Shown here piece by piece: positions 21,155 through 31,800 of a stretch of DNA of 64,000 bases. A program made the position numbers and the translations under genes. Within the stretch, counting starts at the first letter, position 1; the number at the start of each line of letters is the position of its first letter. A model generated the notes under the pieces. It made no database searches and had not been told where the DNA came from. It saw only the letters and a list, made by a program, of their open reading frames with translations. Origin of the DNA: Monodelphis domestica (Eukaryota; Chordata; Mammalia; Didelphimorphia; Didelphidae); the NCBI RefSeq assembly GCF_027887165.1, contig NC_077228.1, positions 211,085,635 to 211,149,634 of the forward strand. Reading direction: 5' to 3'.

Positions 21155-21405
21155 AGCTGAGAGTTGGAGATATTTGCTCCCTGATCATGTCATTATTTAT
21201 ATCGAGTGGGCCATCAGGCAGGAATATGTATGCTTGCCAAAGGTATTCACTACTGCTGAAGAGGAAATCCAGTGCAAAGTCCAAATCAAAGAGGAATTTC
21301 CTGTGGATGATGAGGTCCTTCAGATATTCCTGTCTGTAGATGATTTTGTGCTCATTCTACCAGCAATTAGAACAATTCAACATCTCTTATGGAATCCATA
21401 ATCAC
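21155..21405 (+). other. possible reverse-transcriptase relic, unnamed
   Basis: An open frame at 21174-21401 reads ...EEIQCKVQIKEEFPVDDEV then LQIFLSVDDFVLILPAIRTI. SVDDFVLIL resembles the YADD catalytic block with its flank, so this may be a shred of a retroelement polymerase, but the match is short. It lies between the end of the old L1 and an oppositely oriented L1. Confidence 0.25.
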
Positions 21406-21411
21406 TCAAAA

Positions 21412-22615
21412 GAGATTATTTTTTAAAATGTGTCCCCAGTGATATTTTATTGTATTTTTTCTAATTTCATGTAGAAACAATTTTTAACATTTCTTTTCTG
21501 AGATTTTGTAATCTAAATTCTCTCTCTTCTTTCCTCCCCTCCCCTCTCCGTGAGATGACTAGTAATCTGATATAGGTTATACATGTACTATGCAATACAT
21601 ATTTCCATATCTGTCATGTTGTAAAAGAAGACACATATCACACATATAATAAAAAACTCATGAAGGAAATAAAGTGAAAGATAATATGTTTTAATCTGCA
21701 TTCAGAGATGTCACCAGTTCCTTTGATGGTAACAGGTAGCATTTTTCATCATGAATCTCTTGGAATTGTCATTGATCCTTAAATTGCTGGTGACAGGTAA
21801 ATCATTCGCAGTTAATCATTATATGCTATTGCTATTACTATGTAAAATATTCTTCTAGTTCTACTCACTTTACTTTGTATCAGTTTAGATAAGTCTAGAT
21901 TTTTCTGAAATCATTGTTTGTCATTTCTTATGGCACAATAGTATTCCATTACAATCATGTACCACAACTTGTTCATCCATTCCCCAGCTAATGGGTATCC
22001 CCTCACTTTCCATTCTTTGCCATCACAAAAAGAGCTGCTATAAATATTTTTGTACAGATAGCTTCTTTCCCCTTCTTTGATCTCTTTGGGAATATAGACC
22101 CAGTCTTGTTGAATCAAAGGGTATGCACAATTTTATAGCCCTTTGGGCATGGTTCTAACTTGCTCTTGAAAGTGGATGGATCAGTTCCAACTCTAGCAAT
22201 AGTGTATTAGAGTCTTTTGGAGATTTTCCCAAATTTTGGAGATTTTCCCCAAAATTGGAGATTTTCCCAAATCTCCAACATTTATAATTTTCCTTTTTTG
22301 TCATATTAGCCAATCTGATAGGTGTGAGGGGGTACCTCAGAGTTGTTTTCATTTGTATTTCTTTAATCAATGATTTGGAGCATTTTTTCATATGATCAAA
22401 GAGCATTTGAATTTCTTAACTTGGAACCATTTATTCATATCTTTGACTATTTATCAATTGAGGAATGACTTGTATTTCTTGTATATTTGATTTCATTCTC
22501 TGTATATCTGAGAAATGAGGTCTTTGTCAGAGATACTTGCTCTAAAATTTTTTCCCAATTTCTTGTTTCTCCATTCAAAAGAATCTAATTCTGCATGTTA
22601 TAAAATCCAAATGGA
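21412..22615 (-). mobile_element. L1 3' part (minus strand)
   Basis: Plus-strand words gttctactcactttactttg, ggcacaatagtattccatta, tgttcatccattccccagct and gccatcacaaaaagagctgc are the complement of L1 3' UTR and ORF2 end. A local triplication of a ttttggagattttccc unit lies at 22215-22272. The 5' border is near 22615. Confidence 0.8.
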
Positions 22616-22692
22616 TAAAGAATGCCATTTATAATTGTTGAAGAACTACAGTATCTATTCTATGTCTATTCTATACTCTTGTGCTCAAAGGA

Positions 22693-23922
22693 CAGATTCA
22701 AGTCTCTCCAAGCCACAGCACAGTGTGAGATCAGGAAGATGCAAGACCAGTGGTGGGAAAAAAAAGCAGAAGAAATCCAGAGCTTTGCTGATACAAAAAA
22801 CTACAAACAATTTTTCATTGCCCTCAAGACTGTCTATGGGCCATTAAAACCCACCACCACTCCCTTGCTATCCTCTGACGGTGACATTCTCATAAAAGAT
22901 AAAAAAGGCATCAGCAACAGGTGGAAAGAACACTTCAGTCAGCTTCTCAACCGACCCTCTTCAGTAGACCAAAGCGCCCTTGACCAGATCCCCCAAAACC
23001 GCACCACTAAACAACTTGATGTCCCTCCTTCAATAGAGGAAGTCCAAAAAGCCATTAAACAAATGAGTGCAGGCAAGGCACCCAGTAAAGACGGGATCCC
23101 AACTGAGGTGTACAAGGCCTTAAATGGAAAGGCGCTCCAGGCATTCTACATAGTGCTGACCAGCATATGGGAAGAGGAAGACATGCCCCCAGAACTCAGA
23201 GATGCCTCCATCATAGCCCTATACAAGAACAAAGGCTCATGAGCAGCCTGTGACAACTACAGAGGCATCTCATTACTCTCCACTGCTGGAAAGATCCTCG
23301 CCCATGTTATACTCAACAGACTCCTTTCATCTGTTTCAGAGCAGAACCTGCCTGAATCACAATGTGGCTTCCGACCAGATCGTAGCACCATCGACATGGT
23401 CTTCACAGTGAGGCAAATGCAGGAAAAATGCCTTGAGCAGAACCTGAGTCTCTACATTGTCTTCATAGAACTGACAAAGGCGTTCGACACAGTGAACAGG
23501 GACGCATTGTGGGTGATCCTTAGCAAGCTCGGTTGCTCAGCAAAATTCGTCAAACTGATCCAGCTCTTTCATGTCGACATGACAGGGGAAGTTCTATCTG
23601 GTGGAGAGACTTCCAATCGCTTCAACATCTCCAATGGTGTGAAGCAAGGCTGTGTCCTCGCTCTGGTACTATTCAACCTATCCTTCACCCAAGTATTACG
23701 ACATGCTGTGATGGATCTAGACCTGGGCGTCTACATCAAATACCGACTGGATGGCTCACTATTCGACCTTCGCCACCTGACTGCAAAAACAAAGACAACA
23801 GAGAGACTCATCCTGGAAGCTCTCTTCACAGATGACTGTGCTCTCATGGCCCACCAAGAAAATCATCTTCAAACCATTGTGGACAGGTTCTCTACTGCAA
23901 CAAAACTGTTTGGCCTGACTAT
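22693..23922 (+). pseudogene. RTE reverse transcriptase, N-terminal part
   Basis: Reads ...WWEKKAEEIQSFADTKNYKQF, then PTEVYKALNGKALQAF and ...MPPELRDASIIALYKNKGS, then an in-frame TGA at 23239-23241 (probably a decayed CGA) and on through ACDNYRGISLLSTAGKILAH, ESQCGFRPDRSTIDMVF, ELTKAFDTVNRDALW, GVKQGCVLALVLFN and LFTDDCALMAHQENHLQ. FTDDC stands where the catalytic FADD is expected; both aspartates are kept. The block order and the GFRPDRST word place it in the RTE/BovB-like clade. The rest follows behind the LTR. Confidence 0.85.
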
Positions 23923-25075
23923 TGTTATATTTTAAATAGTTGTCTGCCATAAACTGTAATAGTTAAAATGGTCATAAAATGTAAGAGTTAAAATGGTTGA
24001 AGGCCTTAAACTGTAGTGAGTAAAATAGTGGAAGATATAAATTATAGTAGATATAAGAGTGAGTGAGTAAATTGTGACCGCAGAAAATATGTTTCACTAC
24101 AGTGTCTTGGTTTTAAATCAAATATAAGGTGGTCGCCAGGGAAATATTCCCAATTATGAATATACCCAAGTCAACTGGGTTTTATAGAGAATTTAATTAA
24201 TAATACAATGAGGAATTAAAGAAAAGAGAGAAAGAGAGAAAAAGGAAATAAGTATGAAGGGCCTTAAGCCAACATGGCTTAGACCTGAGTCTTAAGAGAG
24301 AGAGATCAGTCAGTCAGTCTTTTATCACTCACCACAAGGTCTGTCTAAGCAAGGATTCTAGTGACAGAGTCTCCTCAGAGAGAGTTCCAGCCAGAGTCCT
24401 CCTCAAAGAGCCTTCCAGCCAGAGACTGTTCCAAAGGGCCTCTCTCAAGAGCCTCTAGAGGGACAGAGTCCCCTCAGAGGAGCTCCAGCGAGACCTCCTT
24501 AGAGATTGTTCTCCAAAAGCTTCCCTTCTCCAGAGCCTCTCTCAAGAGATCGTCTAAAAGGATTTTTTTTTCAAGAGATTCTGCTTTTTCTTATATAGGG
24601 GGTTTTCTCCTATGTCACCTCCCCTAAGTTCTTCCATCTACCAATCACAGTAGACGTTTTCCAAAGGACAGCCCATTCTGAATTCACTACTGGGTCTAAT
24701 CTCTTTAGTAAGTTTGTACCAGAAAAAACTTCTGAATAAGTTTTCTCCTCTTTGCTCCTGGCAAGTTTACAAGTTGCCTGACCTTTAATAGGTACTTAAC
24801 ACCCCATTGTATTAATTCTAAAAATAGGCATGGCTTAAAGAACTTTTTGCCTCACTATAAGTATGGGCCCAAGTACCCTCATTGTTTAGCAAGGAGTTTT
24901 TTCCCCTAAAGCAGTCCTTAAGTACTGGTGGAGTAGAGGTCCTCCCATTTCTGATCCAAGTAGAGTTCTCACTGTCAAAATGGGGAATGTTCCCAGTAGG
25001 GAATTGTTCTAATTTAGAATTCCCCAATGTGGAAATTTTTAACATTCACAAGTCTGAGAAATTTCAAGATTTACA
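23923..25075 (+). mobile_element. solo LTR of an endogenous retrovirus, inside the RTE
   Basis: About 1.15 kb that begins with tgttat and ends with ttaca, bracketed by 4-bp ctat duplications (23919-23922 and 25076-25079). The RTE reading on both sides meets cleanly at this point. No retroviral genes are present. A related LTR lies at about 46.9-47.8 kb (shared atctaccaatcacag word). It is younger than the RTE. It is a fossil; strand is uncertain. Confidence 0.75.
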
Positions 25076-25079
25076 CTAT

Positions 25080-25778
25080 CAGCCTCAGCAAAACAGAGGT
25101 GCTGTTCCAACCTGCACCAGGGAGGCCAACTAACCAGCCGTGCATAACTATCGATGGCACGCAGCTTTCTAACGTCAACACTTTCAAGTACCTGGGCAGC
25201 ACCATCGCCAACAACGAGTCCCTAGACCATGAGATCAATGCCAGGATCCAAAAGGCCAGCCAGGCACTCGGGCGGCTGCGCTCCAAAGTCCTCCAACACA
25301 GCGGTGTGAGCACTGCGACGAAGCTCAAAGTGTACAACGCAGTGGGCCTCAGCTCGCTCCTGTACGGTTGTGAGACATGGACACTGTACCGGAAGCACAT
25401 GAAACAGCTGGAGCAATTCCACCAACGCTCTCTCCGGTCAATCATGAGGATCCGATGGCAGGACCGAATCACCAATCAGGAAGTCCTTGACAGAGCCAAC
25501 TCCACCAGCATTGAAGTCATGGCCCTCACAACCCAGCTAAGATGGTCTGGACATGTCATCCGCATGGACCCACAGCGAATACCAAGGCAGGTATTCTATG
25601 GTGAACTGTCAGCTGGACTCAGGAAATAAGGCCGACCAAAGAAAAGATTCAAGGATCAGCTAAAGTCCAACTTGAGGTGGGCTGGCATTACACCAAAGCA
25701 ACTAGAACTCGCTGCCTCTGACAGAAGCAGCTGGCGAACCCACATTAACCTGCCGCCATCACTTTGAAGATGAGCGAC
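25080..25778 (+). pseudogene. RTE reverse transcriptase, C-terminal region
   Basis: Reads SLSKTEVLFQPAPGRPTNQP, NTFKYLGSTIANNESLDHEI, LKVYNAVGLSSLLYGCETW, HQRSLRSIMRIRWQDRIT and LRWSGHVIRMDPQRIPRQVF. FKYLGS and LLYGCETW are hallmarks of RTE-type polymerases downstream of the catalytic block. A TAA at 25627-25629 interrupts before GRPKKRFKDQLKSNLRWAG; a frame change near 25760 precedes the finger domain. Confidence 0.85.
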
Positions 25779-25950
25779 GTCGATGTCTTGCCGCTGCGCG
25801 TGAACGCCGACACCAGGCCACAACAGCACCTCCTGTAACAACCGGTGTCCCATGCCCCATGTGCCACAAACTCTGCGCCTCAGCCTTTGGACTCCAAAGC
25901 CACAGGAGGGTACACCGTAGACGAAACTGCACAAAGACAATCGTCATTCT
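25776..25950 (+). pseudogene. RTE tail with a C2H2 zinc-finger motif
   Basis: In the frame after the shift: FEDERRRCLAAARERRHQA, then CPMCHKLCASAFGLQSHRRV, then HRRRN. This is a C-x2-C-x12-H-x3-H finger with the usual aromatic and leucine positions. It sits at the very end of the RTE coding region, just before the (act)n tail, so it is likely part of the family's protein, perhaps for nucleic-acid binding (inference). Confidence 0.6.
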
Positions 25951-26499
25951 CAGTCACCGAGAGACTACCACTACTACTACTCTTGTGCTCAAAGGAATAA
26001 TAAAGTGTAGGAATTCCATGGGAACTGGAACGTCCTCCAGGAATTGGTGCAGAGTGAAAGGAGCAGAACCAGGAGAACCTTATACACAGAGACTGATACT
26101 GTGGCACAAGTGAATGTAATGGCTTCTCTACTAGCAGCAATGCAATGATCCAGAACTATTCAGAGGGGCATATGAGAAAGAATGCTATCCACATCCTGAG
26201 GAAGATCAGTGGGAAAAGAAACACAGAAGAAAAACAACTGCTTGATCACATGGGTTGATGGGGCTATGGCTGGGAAACTAGACTCTAAATGATCACCCTA
26301 GTGCAGATGTTAATAATATGGAAATGGGTCGTGATCAATGACACATGTTAAACCCAGGGGAATTGTGGATACCGGAAGGGGGTTGGGGGAGGGGAGGGAA
26401 AGAATGTGAGTCTTATAACCATGGAAAAATATTCTAAATCATCTAATTAAATAAAAAAATTAAATTAAAAAAAAGAACTACAGTGTCTATTCGTACATA

Positions 26500-26958
26500 T
26501 ATCTGGGAGAAATAGTGCAAATGAGAAATAAGCCAGGGTTAGCATGAGCAGGAAGTTGAAGGTAGGTTCTGGAAAACTGTATAACACTTTTAATGACCCA
26601 AACTTCCCCTTGAAACAAAGACTCCTCTTTTTGACACCAATCTTCTGGTAATGAGTCATAGACTAATAATGTCATTGACCACCTAAAGTTGAGAATCACC
26701 CAAAAGGCAAAGGAGAAATATAAGGTGAATGGGGGCTAACTGCCATGAAACCACATGTTATATAAGGATTATGCATGAAAAGTGATGTAAAAGAAGTTAT
26801 TAGATAAAAATAGGTCTGGAAAAAGCAAACAAACAAACAAAAAAGACAGGTTGGTCATACTTTTGGCATCCCTGAAATGTAAAAAGATCATAAGGAAGGC
26901 TCCTAGCAAGTTAAGTAGTCTCTCTTTGTGGCAAATTTATGAGAAGAAACAGATACAA
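26500..26958. other. non-coding, no feature recognised
   Basis: No exon, RNA gene or repeat I can name. A short caaacaaacaaacaaa run lies at 26826. Confidence 0.35.
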
Positions 26959-26959
26959 T

Positions 26960-27720
26960 TATTCAACTAATAGACATTTATTAAGCACCTGTTATGTGTC
27001 AGACACTATACTAAGTGCTGGGGATACAAAAAGACAATCTCTGTCCTCAAGGAGTTGACATCTAAAGCAGTAGACAACATGCAAACAAATACATCAAAAG
27101 CAAGCAATAGGGGCAGCTAGGTATCACAGTGGATAATGCTCCAGACCTGGAGCTTGGAGGACCTGGGTTCAAATATGACCTCAGACACCTCCTCGCTGTG
27201 TGACTTTAGGCAAGTCACTTAACCCCAACTGCCTAGTTCTTGTAGCTCTTCTGAATTACAATTGAGACTAAGACAGAAGGTAGGGGGTTAAAAAAAAAGC
27301 AAACTATATACAGAATAATTAGGAAATAATCAGAGGAAATGTATTAGAATTAAGAGGGGTTGGGAAAGGCTTCCTGTAAAATGTGGGATTTTAGTTGGGA
27401 TTTAAAAGAACCAGGGGAGTCAGCAAGGATGGAGAGCATTCTGGGCATGAGGAAGAACCAGGGAAAATGTTGGGTGATGAGCGATGTAGTTTGTTCATGG
27501 AACAGCCAGAAGGCCAGTATTCAGAGTACATGGCACACAGTAAGATGGGGGGAGAAATGGAAAGGTAGGAGGGAGCTGGTTTATGAAGGGTTTAAATGCC
27601 AAACAGAACATTTTGTTTTTGATTCTGGAGTTGATAGGGAACCATCGGAGTTTACTGAACTAGTAACAAAAATTTCAATCAGAACATTTAGCACTTGGCA
27701 GCCACAGTGCTAGGCACTGG
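26960..27720 (+). repeat. best copy of the old interspersed repeat, split by a SINE
   Basis: Head agacatttattaagcacctg ... gtgctggggatacaaaaag, middle ggggttgggaaaggcttcct ... gaacagccagaaggccagt, tail atgaagggtttaaatgccaa ... gattctggagttgatagg. The 7020-8250 copy has the same order. The SINE at 27119-27298 interrupts it. No protein-coding frame is evident; the 117-codon frame at 27360 is a repeat artefact. Confidence 0.6.
27119..27298 (+). mobile_element. marsupial CORE-SINE
   Basis: From aggggcagctaggtatcaca to gtagggggttaaaaaaaaa, with short aaaagcaa repeats on either side. Confidence 0.9.
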
Positions 27721-27777
27721 GAAGGTTAATACAAAGGATGAAATTGTCTCTACTCAAAAAGAGCTCACATTCTTCTT

Positions 27778-27960
27778 CCACAATATGGAAATGTGTTTTG
27801 CATGATCACACACGTATAAACTAGATCAAATTACTTGCTGTCTCAGGGAATGGGGGAGAGGAGGAAGGGAAGGAAAGAATTTGGAGCTTAGAATTTTGGA
27901 AAACCAATGATCAAAATTGTTATTATACATAACTTTGGGAAAATATTTTTAAAAGAGCTT
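27778..27960 (+). mobile_element. L1 3' end
   Basis: acaatatggaaatgtgtttt, gcatgatcacacacgtataa, gaatttggagcttagaattt. L1 3' UTR terminus, strongly 5'-truncated. Confidence 0.75.
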
Positions 27961-28009
27961 ACATTACAGGAGGTGAGAGGATAAATGGGTTGAGATCTAC
28001 CTTATTAAA

Positions 28010-28213
28010 AAAAAAAAACAACTCTTCCCTTCCATCTTAGAATGAATACTATGCATTAGTTCCAAGGAGGAAGAGCAATAAGGACTAGATAATGGGGAGT
28101 CAATGACTTTGCCCAGGGTCACATAGCTAGGAAGTGTCTGAGGTCAAATTTGAACACAGGACTTCCCATCTCTTGGGCTGGCTCTCAATTCACTGAGCCA
28201 CCCAGTTGCCCCA
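28010..28213 (-). mobile_element. marsupial CORE-SINE
   Basis: A complete minus-strand copy flanked by 18-bp target duplications gagatctaccttattaaa (27992-28009) and gagacctacattattaaa (28214-28231), which differ at two positions. Moderately old. Confidence 0.95.
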
Positions 28214-28231
28214 GAGACCTACATTATTAAA

Positions 28232-28945
28232 GTGAATACTCACTGCATAAGTGAGATTAATCCCCCCTTTCCCACTGCATTTATAAACTTATTGAAGGTG
28301 GAACTTTTCATCTTTGTATCCATCCCAGTGTACTGGGAGAACTTTGTATATAGTCGGTATTATATTAGCATTTAATGAATTGACTTGATGTGGTGGCTTT
28401 TGCCAGTTGTGAGAAATAATGGCAGTCATAAGATCAAACACACGATTTAGGCTGGAAGGAATCTTAGAGTTCATATAGCTCAATCCCTTGTTTTATACAT
28501 GAAAAAAAAAATAAAGTTCATAAAATTTCAGTTATTCATCCAAGAATATGCAGTTAAGTGACATGCTTGGGATTCCTTTCTCCACACTGGAAAAAGCACC
28601 AGAAGCAGCGACCTAGCGGGGAGTGGGCTATATTTGGAGTCGGGAAGACCTGGGTCTGCAGAGGGAGCAGTAGCTCAAGGCTCTATCCTGTGCAGGCTAG
28701 GCTGATTTTTCCTTTAAAGTTATAGAGCCATCCTGGAAATTTAACTGGCCCAGGGAACTAAGGCTGAAAGCACTGACAGAGGTACCTGTTGTCCTCAGTA
28801 CAAAATCAGCTTCTTCCTCAGATGTCTAAACAAGGACTAGCATGATCCACACAGGGGCAGGTAAGCTGAGCCGGTGCCAATTGATATTGTATCCTTGCTG
28901 AATATCCTTTCCCTGCTATGACAAGGTAAAACTTTGGAATTAACT
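28232..28945. other. intergenic DNA with faint ancient repeat traces
   Basis: At 28438-28560 the words ggctggaaggaatcttagag and ttttatacatg recall the old MIR/L3-type 'ggaagggacctta...cattttacagatgagg' repeats. Nothing else is recognised. Confidence 0.35.
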
Positions 28946-28947
28946 GT

Positions 28948-29178
28948 GGCACAGCAGATAGAGGACTGGGCTTGGAATCAGGAGGACGTGAGTCCAAATC
29001 CAGCCTCAGACGCTCAGACACTCTGTGACCCTGGGCAAGTCATTTAACCCTGTGTGCCTCAGTTTCCTCATCTGTAAAATGATCTGGAGAAAGAAAGACC
29101 AAACCACTCCAGTGTCTTTGCCAAGAAAACCCCAAATGGGGCCATGAAGAGTCAGACATAACTGAACAACAACAAATG
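28948..29178 (+). mobile_element. long CORE-SINE (MAR1-like)
   Basis: tRNA-like head ggcacagcagatagaggact, CORE, then the extra 3' part cctcagtttcctcatctgta ... ccaagaaaaccccaaatgg ... cataactgaacaacaacaaa. Target duplications attaactgt at 28939-28947 and 29179-29187. This is a longer subfamily than the 200-bp SINEs. Confidence 0.85.
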
Positions 29179-29284
29179 ATTAACTGTTAGACAGCCTTTG
29201 AATGTTTCATTCATTCGAATCCTGAACCTGAAACACCGTACTGGCCTGAATCAGATGGGATCTACAGCATCTCACCTCTCACAC

Positions 29285-29465
29285 TTATGAGCTGGGGACA
29301 TCATAAGCAGATCATTTTTGTAGGCTTCAATTTCCTCATTTGCAAAATGGGGCTAATAAAATGGTAGTATCTGTTTCACAGCATATTGTGAACCTTACGT
29401 GAGATGTTCTATATAAAGGACTTTTGCAAGCTTTCATGTGCTCCACAAACCATTATTACTGCTGC
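29285..29465 (+). mobile_element. ancient MIR
   Basis: gcttcaatttcctcatttgc, aaaatggggctaataaaatg, gatgttctatataaaggact, accattattactgctg. Diverged, as expected for an element older than the therian split. Confidence 0.6.
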
Positions 29466-29659
29466 TTTTAGTTTTCTGAGTTCTTAAACAAACTTACAAA
29501 CAAACTTAAACAAAAACAAACAAACAAAGGACTGGGACCATATTGGTTTTACATGGAGGCAGAATTATTAAGTGCTTGTGCAGTACAGTTGGAAATTGTA
29601 CTAGCAACTAGAAAGACACCCTCCCAATACGCATTACATAATAATAAGATCACATAAGT

Positions 29660-29912
29660 GTCCCTAGGTGTCAACGTGGATAGAGTACTGGATCCAGAGT
29701 CAGAAAGTCTCATCTTCATCAGTTCAAATCTGGCCTCAGACACTTACTAGCTGTGTGACTCTGGGCAAGTCACTTCACCCTGTTTGCCTCAGTTTCCTCA
29801 TCAGAAAAATGAGTTGGAGAAGGAAATGGCAGACCATTCCATTATCTCAGTCAAGAATATCCCAAATAGGGTCATTAAGAGCCAGACAGAACTGAAAAAT
29901 GACTCAATAACA
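29660..29912 (+). mobile_element. long CORE-SINE (MAR1-like)
   Basis: gtccctaggtgtcaacgtgg head, tcaaatctggcctcagacac, cctcagtttcctcatcagaa, ggaaatggcagaccattcca, gccagacagaactgaaaaat. Same subfamily as 28948-29178. Confidence 0.85.
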
Positions 29913-30007
29913 AGAAAGCAAGAGCATAAATGTTTTCACATTTATTCATTTATTCCCCTAAAAAAAATTCCTGCCAGACAAGCACATACATTAAAAAGAT
30001 AGTAGAG

Positions 30008-30212
30008 GGAGCCAAGCAGAACAGCAGATAGAGCTAAATAGAGCTATTGGTGGATAGAGCACCAGTCTTGGGGTCTTGAGGTCCTAGTTTCAAATCTGGT
30101 GTCAGATACTTCCTAGCAAGGTGACCCTGGGCAAGTCATCTAATCTTGTTTGCCCTTGCTCATCTGGCTTAGACTTGTTTCTAAAATGGAAAGTAAGGGT
30201 TTAAAAAAGCAA
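30008..30212 (+). mobile_element. CORE-SINE with an expanded head
   Basis: The head contains a short duplication (agatagagctaaatagagct), then gcaccagtcttggggtctt ... gaccctgggcaagtcatcta ... aagtaagggtttaaaaaagc. Confidence 0.8.
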
Positions 30213-30434
30213 AGCAAAACCCAAAACCTAATAAACTAAACTTCCCAGAATACTACCTGGAGTTGGTTGTTAATAACTGAACAAGAAGACTATATATTTT
30301 ATGAAATATAGAGATAAATAATATTCATATAGCATATAATGTTAATTATCTTTATATGCTATAATATACAATAAAATGCCTTCTATTCCATTTGGAGAGA
30401 TGGGAAACATTTTAATATAATAGAGTAATATTTA

Positions 30435-30730
30435 CAGGACTCTCAGATTTATAGCTGGAAGGGACCTTAAAGACCATTTAGTCTACCCCCCTGATATTCA
30501 TGTTCCCCCAAGAATATAACAGTCCTGGGAGGCTTTCTCAAACTCCAATGAACTCTGGATCTTCCTTCCTTCAGATCATAGCAGATCTAGGACATGCCCA
30601 TGGGTAAAGCCTTCCAATTCAATCCAATGGGAGGACGGTGGAACAGAAATTCAAATACCTTTGAAAATCCAAATATTGTGAAGATGCTTCATTTTTGATG
30701 TACTATGGTTTCCAATCCTATACTAAAGTC
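30435..30730 (+). repeat. ancient CR1/L3-like repeat trace
   Basis: gctggaagggaccttaaaga, ccatttagtctacccccctg and the following text are of the type seen in ancient CR1/L3-derived repeats. Low certainty. Confidence 0.3.
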
Positions 30731-30777
30731 CTCCTTTGAGGCTTTATCATGGCTTGAAGTGAATCTTTGTTTGTTTT

Positions 30778-30973
30778 TTTCTTAATTCCTTCCCATCTTA
30801 GAATCAGTACTGTGTATTGGTTCCAAGGCAGAAGAGTGGTAAGAACTAGGCAATGGGGGTCAAGTGACTTGCCCAGGGTCACACAGCTAGGCAATGTCTG
30901 AGGCCAGATTTGAAGCTAGGACCTCCCATCTCTAGGCCTGGCTCTCAATCCACTGAGCCACCCAGATGTCCCC
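30778..30973 (-). mobile_element. marsupial CORE-SINE
   Basis: Plus-strand text from aattccttcccatcttagaa to cactgagccacccagatgtc. A head of the old interspersed repeat (aagcacctattatgtgccag) follows directly at 30980-31050. Confidence 0.9.
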
Positions 30974-31435
30974 CCAATAAATATTTTTAAGCACCTATTA
31001 TGTGCCAGACACTGCACTAAGCACCAGGAATACAACTAATAGAAAGAAAGTGACATTTTCAGTTCTCTCTTTTGTATCAGTACCCTCACTCCTTCACTAC
31101 ACCTTTCCCCCAGCAAAACAAACAAACAAACAAACTAATTAACAAATATTTTCCCTTCTAACAAATAAGCAGAATCAAACAAAATGAATCTGCACATTGA
31201 CCCTGTCTGAATGATGCCTCATCCTGCGCCTCTGGTCTATCACTTTTCTGCCAGGCCATATAGGAAGCATGAATCATCAGCAGTCTTGGGGAGTACTGAC
31301 TGGTCATTGCATTAGTCATTGTTTTCAAGTCTTTCACAATTGTTTTCCTTGACGGTGTTGGAGTTATTGTTCTGGTTCTGCTCATTTCATACAGGTCATC
31401 ACAATTCTCTCTGAATTTTCCCTTTAATCAATTCT

Positions 31436-31608
31436 TTGTTTTTGTTGTCATTGAGTCAGTTACGTTCCACTCTTTGTGACTCCATTTTGGGGTTTTCTTG
31501 GCATGAATACCAGAGTGATTTAGCCATTTTTTTCTCCAGCTCATTTTACAGATGAGGAACTGAAGCAAACAAGGACTTGTCCAGGGTCACAACTAGTGTC
31601 TGTCATTG
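31436..31608 (-). mobile_element. long CORE-SINE (MAR1-like), partial
   Basis: ttgttgtcattgagtcagtt, gactccattttggggttttc, ctccagctcattttacagat, gtccagggtcacaactagtg: the complement of the MAR1-like 3' half. Confidence 0.8.
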
Positions 31609-31800
31609 GGGTGTATTCAAGGAGGACTAACATCTCTGATGTGAGAGCTTGATGAGCCTTTTTTCAGGGCTACTGATTCATCTTTGGAGGCCACCTGGCA
31701 CCCAGCTCTCATCTGTGGCTCCAAGAAGCTGCATCATGCCCAGGAGGCCACACCCTAGTAAGGCAGATGGGCTAAACCAAGTTGAGGATAACTGATAGTT
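31609..31800 (+). mobile_element. RTE-type SINE, 5' part only
   Basis: ggcacccagctctcatctgt, ggctccaagaagctgcatca, ggaggccacaccctagtaag match the first 200 bases of the SINE at 13386. An old fragment without the RTE tail. Confidence 0.6.

Larger units (their letters stand above)
22693..25978 (+). mobile_element. RTE-clade LINE, 5'-truncated, split by a solo LTR
   Basis: Bounded by perfect 18-bp target duplications actcttgtgctcaaagga at 22675-22692 and 25979-25996. About 2.1 kb of RTE remains, so the endonuclease part is absent. The end is a short (act)n-type tail, as RTE elements have instead of poly(A). The same tail ends the RTE-type SINEs at 13.4 and 59.6 kb. It encodes reverse transcriptase, a C-terminal region and a C2H2 finger. 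Confidence 0.9.
22663..26475 (+). mobile_element. 5'-truncated L1 that hosts the RTE insertion
   Basis: L1 3' UTR words flank the RTE: actcttgtgctcaaagga before, and aataataaagtgtaggaatt ... aggagaaccttatacacaga ... ttctaaatcatctaattaaa after. The L1 itself is bracketed by imperfect duplications gaactacagtatctattc (22645 on) and gaactacagtgtctattc (26477 on). Without the RTE the fragment is only about half a kilobase. Confidence 0.8.

Noticed and set aside
27360-27713. 117-codon plus frame as a host gene
   Set aside because: It lies wholly in an interspersed repeat whose other copy (7.0-8.2 kb) has no such frame.
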